From assembly GCA_947683625.1 (NCBI GenBank), contig CANTUR010000193.1:3348001-3412000 (forward strand): DNA of 64,000 bases. The letters are read 5' to 3'. The translations under genes and the position numbers were made by a program. This document shows, one piece after another, positions 47,315-58,079 of the stretch. Origin of the DNA: Mallotus nudiflorus. Its lineage: Eukaryota; Streptophyta; Magnoliopsida; Malpighiales; Euphorbiaceae. How positions within the stretch are numbered: position 1 is the first letter of the stretch; each line of letters opens with the position of its first letter. Under the pieces are notes generated by a model. It saw nothing but the letters and a program-made list of their open reading frames with translations. It did no database searches and was not told the DNA's origin.

Positions 47315-48779
47315 TAAAAGAGCCATAAAAGGGGGGTTGAATGAGGCTAATGAGGGTTTTAGTAAAATAAAAATGATTTTAAGGAATTAAACAAGAATTG
47401 AATAAATATTGAGAAAGAAGAATGAAGAACATAATGATTTAAGGAGTTTGGATTCAACAACAATCCTACATCTCCACCTAAATTTTTCCCAAGTTAGGAT
47501 TTTTAATCACCCATAATTTTATTCATAAGATTGAAACTACACAAGAGTTTTATGGGTCAATCTTACAACCTTACAACTTGAGTTTTCAAGGCTCACTTAA
47601 AAACCAAATCCCAAGTGTTTTAATGGACAACTTTTAAACCAATTCCTTTTATAATAGAATCTCACTTCCTATTTTCTTTATCCTAGAAAATAGAAAAATA
47701 AGAATGTCTATTCTAACACTCACTAACTCTCATAAGTGTTACATAAATAAAAAAAATTGTTTAAGAGAGAATTTAAAAGCTTAATTAATGCTATAGAGAG
47801 AATGAATGATAAAAAAGTTTCTTAAACCTTCAATTGAACTCTATGGAGTGTTTATATAAATAAACACTTAAAAATATGGTTTTTGGATGTATTAAACATG
47901 TCTCTAACATCTATAATTGATTTTTGAATCAATTTAGACTTATTTATGTCAGAATGCCACTCACAATTATGAGGATCAAGTCTTGGCTCTTGAGGAGCAA
48001 AGTACTAGTAGTTGTATTTAAAAATGACCATTTAGAGCTATCAGGAAGACCCTTATGATCTGATCTATGCTCCTCACTATCGTACGGGCAGCTCATAAGG
48101 AGCACTGACCATTTTGGCTCAAAATGAGCACTAATAGGGGATAGCTCATGAGCGAGACTGAAGATGATCAAATCAGCCTAAAATTTCTTCATAGAAATTA
48201 TAGATAATTATCTTTTATTTCCATATCACTTTAAATATCCTCAATTGACCCTATCTAGCTCAAGATATCACTAACATACTAAGAGTTGCGCAATATAAAA
48301 TAAAAGCTGCATATGCTGAATTCAACTTAAGATTTGCATACATAAATGAACTCAGATTTTGACAAGTAAGCTCAATTTAGAATGCTTAAGATGTCTAATA
48401 TAAAAGTTAAGAGTATCACTTTCTCATTATAGAGCTCTAAAGATGTCAAAAAGCCTCCTTGAATCTTAGAGGTTGAATTAGTCCAAAAGCATACTTATCA
48501 ATCCCAATCATGAGCCAGCTCATGAGCAGACCACCGTATATCCAAAAATGTATATTTTTAGTATATAATTGCTCTATAATGTTTAGGCACTTGCATGAGA
48601 TGAGATACTTCATTGAAATACATATTAATACTCTTTTAAGGAGTATTTCATTGTCTCTAATCATTTAACAATTTAACTTCATGATTAATGAACTTCCTAC
48701 ACACTCAGTTAAAATCATTGGAATCAAAATTGTATGTCAAAGTCCAAAATTAGGAGTTTGATCATGCAAATGGTCAACA
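47315..48779. mobile_element. Unclassified 1.47-kb insertion in copia 5' LTR
   Basis: Absent from the 3' LTR (40203-42611), so its limits are clear. It starts TAAAAGAGCC then GGGGGGTTGAATGAGG. The left flank ends ACTAC; the right flank is ATTAC here and ACTAC in the duplicated copy (near 49507), consistent with a 5-bp TSD. It shares a 240-bp segment with 6960-7200. No coding capacity, and the ends are not TG/CA, so I cannot assign a class. Confidence 0.72.
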
Positions 48780-49944
48780 ATTACCAATATCACAACACAT
48801 TGAATTTACATAACTAATTACCTGCATGTTTAATGGACATTATAAATCAAAGATTCATAAAATAACCAATAAATAAAGCATGGCAAGAGACCTACCTCTA
48901 GAGTTTAGTAACTCTTACAAACTTCAAATGTTGATAGGACACTTAATAAGATTTAGGAAATGGGTGGTGCAAATCTACAAGCTCTTAGCTCCCCAAGTGT
49001 ATGGCTTGTAGATCAAAGCACATGAGAAGTACTAGAATGACTCCAAACTTTTGAAGAATCTCTACCCCCAAGCTCCTCCTTTGTGGTGACCTAAAAGCTT
49101 GCTAGAGCTCCTCTCCTTGCTTGGATGATGTAGGATTTCATACCTATTTTGGATAGATGTAGCCTTATGTTAGTATAGATGTGCTCTAGTGCCATTTCTT
49201 ATAATATTAATGACATTATACTTATCAATCCCAATCATGAGCCAGCTTGTGAGCAAACCACTGTATATCCAAAAATGTATATTTTTGGTAAATAATTGCT
49301 CTATAATGTTTGGGCACTTGCATGAGATGAGATACTTTATTGAAATGCATATTAATACTCTTTTAAGGAGTATTTCATTGTCTTAAATCATTTAACAATT
49401 TAACTTCATGATTAATGAACTTCTTACACACTTAGTTAAAATCATTAGAATCAAAATTATATGTCAAAGTCCAAAATTAGGAGTTTGATCATGCAAATGG
49501 TCAACAACTACCATTATCACAACATATTGAATTTATATAACTAATTACCTGCATGTTTAATGGATAATATAAATCAAAGATTCACAAAATAACCAATACA
49601 CAAAGCATGGCAAGAGACCTACATCTAGAGTTTAGTAACTCTTACAAACTTCAAATGTTGATAGGACACTTAATAAGATTTAGAAAATGGTTAGTGAAAA
49701 TCTTTAAGCTTTTAGCTCCCCAAGTGTAAAGCTTATAGATCAAAACACATGAGAAGTACTAGAATGACTCCAAGCTTTTAAAGAATCTCTAGCCCCAAGC
49801 TCCTCATTTGTGGTGACCTGAAAGCTTGCTAGAGCTCCTCTCTTGGCTTGGATGATGTAGGACTTCATAGCTATTTTGGATAGATGTAGCCTTGTGTTAG
49901 CATAGATGTGCTCTAGTGCCATTTCTTGTAATATTAATGACATT
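48491..49944 (-). repeat. 727-bp direct tandem duplication
   Basis: Copy 1 is 48491-49217 and copy 2 is 49218-49944. Both start ATACTTATCAATCCC and contain the end of the unclassified insertion, LTR sequence and the start of the inverted LTR insertion. Several landmarks are exactly 727 bp apart. The junction shows short homology (ATTATACTT versus ATACTTAT). Copies differ at scattered sites. Confidence 0.9.
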
Positions 49945-51323
49945 ATACTTTTATCCCTATGGCAATACAATATTTATTAAAATAAAGTGTTTGTTTATTT
50001 ATTTGTTTGACTATTTACACTTTAGAATTATATTAAAAGAGTTTATTATCAAGAGTTGATAATATGAGTGAAAAATTCTTTTAGTACATATGTTATAAAA
50101 TGTTCATAATCTTAGGATTAATAAATGGGTAGTATTAATCCATAAACTACCACCTCTATCTATTTTCCTTGATCATTATTTGATATTGATTGTGGGAGGT
50201 AGTGAGTCTCATGCTACTTGATAGGAGATATTAAAATAGACATGTGGATACTCATATGATGGGTAGATCAAACTGTGACAAAAAATAAGTGATAGCATGG
50301 AAATTCACTTTTGTCAATAATCACTATCTTGGACATAATGGTGCATATAGTCCTTTGACTTAAGGTGACATGGTCATTCATATATGGTTAGTTAGAGTTT
50401 GTTACCACTTACATACTCGTGCTAACCATGTATGGGTATATGGCGAGTAGTGGCTCTAGTCAGTTATATATAAGGATAAGTCATTGGCCAAGATGAAATT
50501 ATTTACCTAGAGTGAACTAGGATAAGATCCTATGCTATCTAAGTTGTTCTTAATGAATAAGTTATTGGCTAGGTCAAACTTGACTTACTCAAAAAGCATT
50601 TCGGTGTTAGAAAGAGTTTCTAGTATAAGTCATGTTTTATCGAGAATTGAACAGAAGATGAGGTCATATGATTAAGGCAATTAGAGTTTGACTAACCATG
50701 ACTCTAGCTGATGTCAGGATCTTATAATGAAGGGACATTGAGTGCATATTAATTATGTTCATTGGTTCTTATAAATCTACAAATAACATTCATTTCTAAT
50801 TGGGTAGTCATGACATCTATACTGAGGGTCACTCATGACTTATGGAAACTAAATGTGATTAATTAGGATTTTCACATTTTAGCTTAGAAAGTGTTTCTAA
50901 TAATATTAATAGTTAACATTATTTATTTCCATTACCATTTGGACTTGAACCTAGTAAGTCACACACAAAAGAGTTGTGTTGATAATGATTATTATTAATT
51001 TTATTATTAAATAAAGCATTTAATTAATTAATTATTTTAATTGGATTTTTTCTTGTGCGAAGATCTAGCATAACTTAAAATCTAATTCAAAGGTTATAAC
51101 TATTAAATATTAATTTGGACTTAATTTAATATGTGATATTAAGTCTAAGGACCAAATTGATATTTAACTTGGACTATTAAATAAACTCTTTTAACATAAT
51201 GCTAAAGGACAAGTATTCAAATAAAAAACATTTTATTTCAATAAATTTTGTATTGCCATGGGGATAAAAGTATAATGTCATTAATATTACAAGAAATGGC
51301 ACTAGGGCACATCTATACTAACA
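49168..51323 (-). mobile_element. Rearranged LTR-derived insertion with inverted LTR termini
   Basis: Starts TGTTAGTATAGATGTG and ends CACATCTATACTAACA; both are the sense 5' terminus of LTR family L, in opposite orientations. CCTTA lies on each side (49163-49167, 51324-51328). Leaving out the 727-bp duplication, the insert is about 1.43 kb: roughly 1.28 kb of LTR in the orientation opposite to its host LTR (49895-51180), then about 150 bp of LTR end in the forward orientation (51180-51323), giving about 150-bp inverted termini. Confidence 0.8.
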
Positions 51324-52265
51324 CCTTAATCTTGCACAACTCTAGCATAAGGATGATAACAATGGACTTATGAAAAAACATAACTCTTACACCTCTTTCT
51401 CAAACACATACATAAAATTTAGAAGAAAGATGAAGAAGAAGACTCAACTATTGACCACTCACTCTTTATTATCTCTTTACAATGTAAGTAAGAAGTCTTG
51501 TGTAGAGAAAGTCCACTAACTTGGTGTATATGTGTAAGAGACTAATTTACATATGCAGAGGTCCTCCATTAACTCAAGCTTGAGTGTATGATAAGTCATC
51601 TCATGCATGTGCTTACTTTTTCACTTTGAGTGTAAAATAGGCAACCTCATGCATATAGAAATTATCCACTAACTAGAGGTGCATCTTTATCACACCTTGC
51701 CCTGATGTCATTCATACAATCATATTACATGGAAAGGTCATGCTTAAGTGGCCACCATACAAGCATGATCATCACATGGTCATGCTTATGTGGCACCTCC
51801 TTTAGTATATGGGCTTTGGGCTTATTTAACTCTTAAATGAGCCCATCTCTACAACATCCACTAATTAGTCTTATGGGTATTATTTAACACTTAAAAAAGG
51901 CCCATTTCAACTTTACACCTAATAGTCTAAGCTCATGCATCATCCATTAAGCTACAAATGCATGGTCCATATCCAAAATAGTATTGGTGGCAAATACAAA
52001 TTTGGTCTTTAATTCATATCACATATTAAATTAAGTCCAAATCAATATTTAATAGTCCTAATAGATTTCAAGATATGCTAGATCTCAACATAAGCAAAAA
52101 ATCAATTCAATTAATTTAATTAATCAATTAATTAAACACTTTAATTAATAATCAAATTAATAATTATCATTATCGACACAACTCTTATGTTTATGACTTA
52201 CTAGGTTTAAGTCTAAATGGTACTGGAAATAAATAATATTAATTCTTAATATTATTGGAAACTCT
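51324..52265 (-). repeat. 5' LTR of copia element, continuing piece, truncated
   Basis: Resumes at the point equivalent to 40720 in the 3' LTR and runs co-linearly to ATTGGAAACTCT at 52265 (equivalent to about 41633). The last ~970 bp of the LTR are missing; unrelated sequence follows. Confidence 0.82.
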
Positions 52266-53983
52266 ATGATGTGATCCTAGTTCCAAAGAGCAAGATTTCA
52301 AGATTTGTTCATGCAAATAAGGCAACATTCATTCAAGAAAAGAGCAATTCGCATAAATTCGTATTTTGTGTAGCATACTTTAGTATTTTACCATAACTCA
52401 CTCTAAAAAAACTCGGATTGAGGTGATTCAAGAGGTTGTTGAAAGCTAAGAAAATATTTACAACTTTGATGAAGACATATAGAGTTAATTCGTTCTTATA
52501 CCTAAGCTAAAATTATGAAAGATTATCATATCATAAACAAAACTTGGCAAACTGAATATATATAAGTAAATAGCCTATATCTCACTCAATATATATCCAA
52601 ATGAAGCAATTCAAGATGTTGCTAAAACATAACAGTAAGAACTACAACTTTTATGTTTTGAGCTTGAGACAATTCGGCCTTCATGATGTTAAAAAGTGTG
52701 CTATAAAGTATTGCATAAGTAAATCCGAATTTAACTAGGATTATATTTTCTAATTTAAGTATAATTATATTTTCTTATTTAAGATGGATTTTGTTTTCTT
52801 TTTTAGTTAGGATACTTTATTACTTTAATTGTCCAAATATTTATTTATAACATTATTTTGCTAGAGTTAGTATTATTATTGTTGTTGTTGTTGTTGTGTG
52901 TGTGTGTGTGTGTGCGTGTACATTACTTTAACTATTAAATATATGTATATATAAGTGTATTTTAGGCCAAATATATTGGTCAAAAAGCTCTTTTTTTTGG
53001 GTCAAAAAGCTTTCTTTCCCTTCCTTATTGTTTTCTTCTTTTCTTCCCCTGCTACTACCTCCTTTTCTTTCTGCCAGCAACAGCCATCTCCCTGCTTTGC
53101 CATCTTCCTCAACTACTTCTTCTCCTCCTTGTCATCCCTGCACAGCAGCAGCATCGTGCAGTGAAGCAGCACCAAACAGCAATAACGGAAGCAATAGTAG
53201 CTCCAGCAACGTGAGGCAGCAACAGATTAGCAGCCTTAGTTCCTTTAGCAGCTCTTCTCTGCATTTGAATTTTTGTTGTAAGTAAGTTTTAGGTTAGTTA
53301 GTTAGAATTGTTGCAGTTGATTTCTGGTTGATTTCAGTTAGTTGTTAGGTTGATCTTAGTTAGTTTCAGATTGATTTTTAGTTGTTTAGGGTTATTGTTA
53401 ATTGATTTAGTTGATTTTGTGTTGATTTATTATTTTGTTGATTTTTATTATATTTACTAATTACCCAGTATTTTATTTTAATTATTTGCTTAATTTTGGG
53501 TTGATCTATACATATATTTGTGGATCTAAATTAACTGGAGTTAATTTTAGTTAAGAGTATATCAAAATTGATTTAGTTAATTAAATTGATTTTTATGGAA
53601 TTTTTGTATATTTATTTAGGTATTTTAAGTTTTATGTATATTTTGTTAATGTGATTAATTACTTATTTTTGGTTGAATATTTGAGTTAATTAGTGTTAGT
53701 ACATTCTGTTAGTAATTTTAGTAATGATAAAATAATTATTGATAATTTATTTAATTTTTTTTAGAATTATTATTATTATGTAAATTTTGAAATAATAGGT
53801 ATATGGTATGTTTTTGTTGACATTATAATTAAATACTATGTTTTAGTTAATTTTGAGATGAAATGTGGTATTAAAATAATTTTCATAAATTATTTATTAT
53901 TTGTAGTTAATTAATACTAACTATTTTTAAAAATTTATTCAAAATTAAACTATTTATTGCTTTGTGGTTTAAATGAGTTTTTA

Positions 53984-53986
<3 letters not shown>
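52266..53986. other. Unclassified DNA, possibly LTR-derived
   Basis: No firm gene. A compound GTT/GT microsatellite lies at 52877-52917. At 53028-53285 a Ser/Pro/Asn-rich frame of 85 codons overlaps another in a different frame (52955-53164); its CAGCAGCAG-rich base composition resembles leader regions of plant LTRs, so I do not call it a gene. At 53290-53460 the sequence is a TTAGTT/TTGATTT low-complexity stretch. Confidence 0.45.
52877..52917. repeat. Compound (GTT)n(GT)n microsatellite
   Basis: About six GTT units run into about ten GT units. Confidence 0.95.

Positions 53987-53987
<1 letters not shown>

Positions 53988-54019
<32 letters not shown>
53988..54019. repeat. (TA)n microsatellite at LINE fragment edge
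   Basis: About 16 TA units, directly beside the end of recognisable LINE sequence. Confidence 0.95.
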
Positions 54020-54024
<5 letters not shown>

Positions 54025-54049
54025 TAAATTTTGAAAATTTATCGTATCA

Positions 54050-54242
54050 CTATGTCTGTGTTGTATCGTATCTGTGTTTGTGCTTCTTAGCCTGAATCCA
54101 ATTAGAAGTTCCTTTAGATTTAATTTCCTATAAGCCACAATCAACCACAATTTACCTAAAACCATTAATTAATAAAGCTGGATATGGGGTGCCTCCAACC
54201 TTTTATGAAGCAGAAAGCAAATCATTGAATTTTCCAATATTA
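54050..54242 (-). pseudogene. Second LINE, endonuclease fragment (distal part)
   Basis: Reading minus from 54242: NIGKFNDLLSAS, KVGGTPYP, then LINGFRxIVVDCGL and SNWIQ. This matches the GDFNDLLxxxEKxGG and LINGFRxxVxDCGL stretch of plant LINE endonuclease. It continues directly from 56654 across the solo LTR. Stops are present and nothing recognisable remains below 54050. Confidence 0.75.
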
Positions 54243-56653
54243 TGAAAGGAATTTATTACATGCACTGGATTAAGTGAAAACGTGGTGTGAACATGAATTT
54301 ATTTAGAGTTAATTTCAAAATATTTTTCTCTAGCATGCAACCCTTGCATGAAGGCAAGAATTCCAAATCTTCCAAGATCACATTACATAAATTTACATAA
54401 CTAAAATGAATGCAAACTTGAATGGATAACATAGATCAATGATTCACAAAACAACCAAAAGCACATAACATATTAAAAAACCTACATCTAGAGTTTAGTA
54501 ACTCTTACAAACTCTAAATGTCAATAGCATGCTCGATAAGCTTTAGGAAATGGTTTATGCAAATCTACGAGCTCCTATCTCCCTAAATGTGAAGCCTCTA
54601 GCTTGAAACACATAATTGGAACCAAAATAACTCTAAGCTTTGATAAACCTCTACCTGTAAGCTTCTCCTTAGTGACCCCAAAGCTTACTAGAGCTCTTTG
54701 CTTGACTTAGATGATGTAGAACTTGTTGCCTCTAAATGATGGATAGATGTCGCCTTAGTTTTTCATAACTCTAGCACAAGGGATGATGACAATAGACTTA
54801 CACTCATAACACTTAAAAGAAAAAAGAATAAGAAGACTCAACTCTTAAGTACCCACTCTTATTTTCTCTTTTAGTGTTTTCTCTCTAATGTAAATGGTAA
54901 GTGATAGTCCTAAGTGTGCAAAGAACTTCCACTAATATAGTGTAAATGTGAAAGACTAATTTGCATGTGTAAAGATTCTCCACTAACTCAAGCTTGAGTA
55001 TAGGATAAGCCATCTCATACATGTACTTACTTTTTCACTTTGAGTGTAAAATAAGTAATCTCATGCATGTAGAGATTGACCAATAACTAATGGTGCATGA
55101 TTATGACACTTTGCTATGGTGTCCACTATGCAATCACATTGCATGAAAAGCATGTGCCTAGGTGGCTACCATGTCATATGCTAAGGTGGCACCTCCATTA
55201 AAAGTGGGCTTAAGTAGTTGGGCTCATTTAACTCTTAAATTGGCCCATCTCTACAACATCCACTAATATGAAGTCTGAGCTCTATTTAACACTTAAATAA
55301 GGCCCACCTCACTAATACATAAATATAAACAAGCCCATACATCATCCATTAAACTACATGTACATGGCCCATATCCAAACTAGTATTGGTAGCAAATATC
55401 AATTTGGTCTTTAAACTTAATAACACATACTAAATTAATTCTAAATTAATAGTTAATAGTCCTAACCTTTGAATTATATTTTGGGATATGCTAGATCCAT
55501 GCACAAGAGAAAATCTAATTCAATTAATTTAATTAAATAATTAAACATTTTAATTAATAATCAAATTAATAATGAACATTATCGGTGTAACTCTTATGTG
55601 TATGACTTACTAGGTTTAAATCCAAATGGGAATGAAAATAAATAATATTAACTCTTAATATTATTGGAAACTCTTTTCAAGCTAAATTTGAAATCTCAAT
55701 TAATCACATTTAGTTTCCATAAGTCATGAGTGACCTTGTGCATAGATGTCACAACTACCCAATTGGAAATTAATGTTATTCCTAGATTCATAAGAACCAT
55801 AGAACATAATTATCGTACACTCAATGCCCTTTAATTTTAAAATCCTGACATTGGCTATAGTCATAGTCAATCAAGCTCTAATTGCCTCAATTATATAACC
55901 TCATCTTCAGTTCAATTCTCAATAAAACATAACTCCTGCTAGAAATGCTTTTTAGTACCGAAACTCTTTCCAAGTAAGTCAAGTTTGACCTGGCCAGGTA
56001 CTCATTCATTGAGAACAACATAGATAGCATAGGATCTTATCCCGATTCACTCTAGGTAATGAATTCCATCTTGGTCAATCACTCATCCCTACATATAATC
56101 GACTAGAGCCACCACATGCCATATACTTATACATGGCTAGCGCAAGTATATAAGTAGTAACAAACTCTAACCAACCATATGTGGATGACCATGTCACCTC
56201 AGGTCAAAAGACCATATGCACCATTATGTCCAAGACAGTGATTGTTAACAAAAGTGAATTTCCATGCAATCACTAATCTTACATCACTATTCAATCAACC
56301 CATCACATGAGTATCCACATGTCTATTATAATATCTCATATCAAGTAGCATGAGACTCACTACCTCCCACTAACAATATCACATACTGCTTAAGGAAAAT
56401 AGATAGAGGTGATAGTCTATAGATTAATACTACCCATTTATTAATCCTATCACTATGAACATTTTATAGCATACATACCAAAATGAATTTATCACTCATA
56501 TTATGAACATTTGATAATAAAGTTGTTTAATATAATGTGAAAGAGTAAATACTCAAAGAAACAAACAATTTATATAAATGAATATTTTATTGCCATGGGG
56601 ATAAATGTACAATGTCATTACAAGAATGGCACTATGGCACATCTCTACTAACA
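54243..56653 (-). mobile_element. Solo LTR of copia family L, inserted in LINE
   Basis: 2411 bp, TGAAAGGAATT to CTACTAACA, aligning along its full length with 40203-42611. No primer site, polypurine tract or coding region lies next to it, and LINE endonuclease coding continues on both sides, so it is a solo LTR. I could not see a matching 5-bp duplication (TATTA left, TAATG right). Confidence 0.88.
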
Positions 56654-57064
56654 TAATGCAGTAAAGGAAATCATAAAAAGAAGCAAGAGACTAAATAAGT
56701 TACCAAGAATTTTGTCTATGATTATGATCCAAGATGCCATAAAACCCAGTAGGATGCCAAAACCCAAATTATACATTATACACCTTGGCATCAATAAAAT
56801 TATGAGAAATGTTCAAAATTTCAACTTGAATTTTATGACTCCATAAAAGAGCTAACCTTCCACTCCTACCTACACAATCCACCACCTATAAATAATCTAA
56901 ACCCAAAACTTTCCATACCTAATCAACTTTAGAGAAAGTGGCTAAAGTTTCACATAAAAATATAATTTTGGGCCTAGTTCAATGGATAAAGTCCTTTAAA
57001 ACTCGAGTTGCATGCGAGTTGGTGAGCCCATAGCAATTCCAAGATAAGGTACTTATTTTGATAG
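56654..57064 (-). pseudogene. Second LINE, ORF2 endonuclease N-terminus
   Basis: The minus strand from about 57061 reads ISTLSWNCYGLTN, LKDFIH, KIIFLCETLA, VVDCVGRSGRLALLWSH and later PTGFYG, the classic plant LINE endonuclease start. The usual initiator ATG is ATA here. Reading stops at the solo LTR and resumes at 54242. Confidence 0.83.
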
Positions 57065-57091
57065 GTGGGCCTGGTAACCTAGTCCTACCTC

Positions 57092-58026
57092 TTATCCAAA
57101 AGAATGCTTAGCATCCAAAGTCATATTCTCAGGCCTATAAAGTACAATAAAAACATATTGAGAAGTAGTAGAATGCAACTTAGACTCATAAGATTTAGGC
57201 CTCCTTTTAGAATCGAGGATAATAACTCCATCCATATGAGGTTGTAAATTCAAATTCAAAGTTTCCAAAAAATCTTTATACCCATTAAATCTTGCTACAT
57301 TCGAACCCACACCATTATCCCCATGAATCTCACTACTTACATTATGTGAAATAAGATGACTCATATCTGATCTAGATACAACTAAATTAAATTGAGAAAT
57401 TTGATGATCACTAGAAAATAATTAACTATAAGTTTTCAGTAAAGAACCATCCTCCAAATGTAACCAATTTTAGCCAAATTAATACTGTGAGTACGGGCAT
57501 GAAGCCAGCCACCAAAAACCTTCTCAACTTCACCAGAAGGGGAATGAAAAACACGTTCACAGAACTTCTTAGAATGCCCCAACATACCATAGACAAAACA
57601 GAATGTTAGAAGATTTTCATATTTACAATCCATCCCAAAATAATTCCCACCCACCTGTCTCAATTTCATTTTATATTTGAGAGATTTCCAAATATCCGAA
57701 ACCAATTGCTAGAGGGACAATAAAGTATTCTTTATAGTGTTAAAATTGATAGATTTTTTAGTAAGAAACTTACCCATAAGACTGAACTGAAAATTTTGAG
57801 CAGTAGTCACCAAGTCAACACCGCCAATAATAAGACCATCCTCATCATTTTCTTCAGTATATAATTGAGGACATTGGGAGACTAAGCTATCGTTAGTAGC
57901 ATGATTGGAATTAGCCAACGTTACATTATTGACAAAGGTAGAAGAGAAAATAAAAGAAATAAGAAAGTCTAAAAGGAATGTTAAAAACAAAAGCCTGTCT
58001 AAGAACAAGACAAGGAAACTTGGCAT
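57092..58026 (-). pseudogene. Second LINE, ORF1 (DUF4283 plus CCHC), decayed
   Basis: Three open segments in order. 57709-58026 ends VTTAQNFQFSLMGKFLTKKSINFN, a DUF4283 signature. 57436-57705 has GGNYFGMDCKYENLLTFCF and GMLGHSKKFC, a zf-CCHC_4 region whose second cysteine is tyrosine. 57092-57364 is a variable tail. It lies just upstream of ORF2, as in plant L1-like LINEs. Confidence 0.8.
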
Positions 58027-58079
58027 AATGGCAATACTTTTTTTAATAGTAGTTTGCTGGGTCTTTGGAATTTTTTTTA

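Larger units (their letters stand above)
40203..52265 (-). mobile_element. Ty1/copia element with 2.4-kb LTRs, nested and RT-deleted
   Basis: Minus orientation. 3' LTR 40203-42611, purine tract at 42612, pol and gag in reverse (42680-46000), leader, primer site (47172-47183), then 5' LTR from 47186. The 5' LTR is interrupted by an unclassified insertion (47315-48779), a rearranged LTR-derived insertion (49168-51323) and a 727-bp duplication, and stops at 52265 about 1 kb short of its expected end. Domain order GAG-PR-INT-(RT)-RNase H defines copia. The RT is almost entirely deleted. Confidence 0.87.

Noticed and set aside
53028..53285. Serine-rich 85-aa protein
   Set aside because: Overlaps another frame, has no domain, and the CAG-rich low-complexity context looks like an LTR leader.
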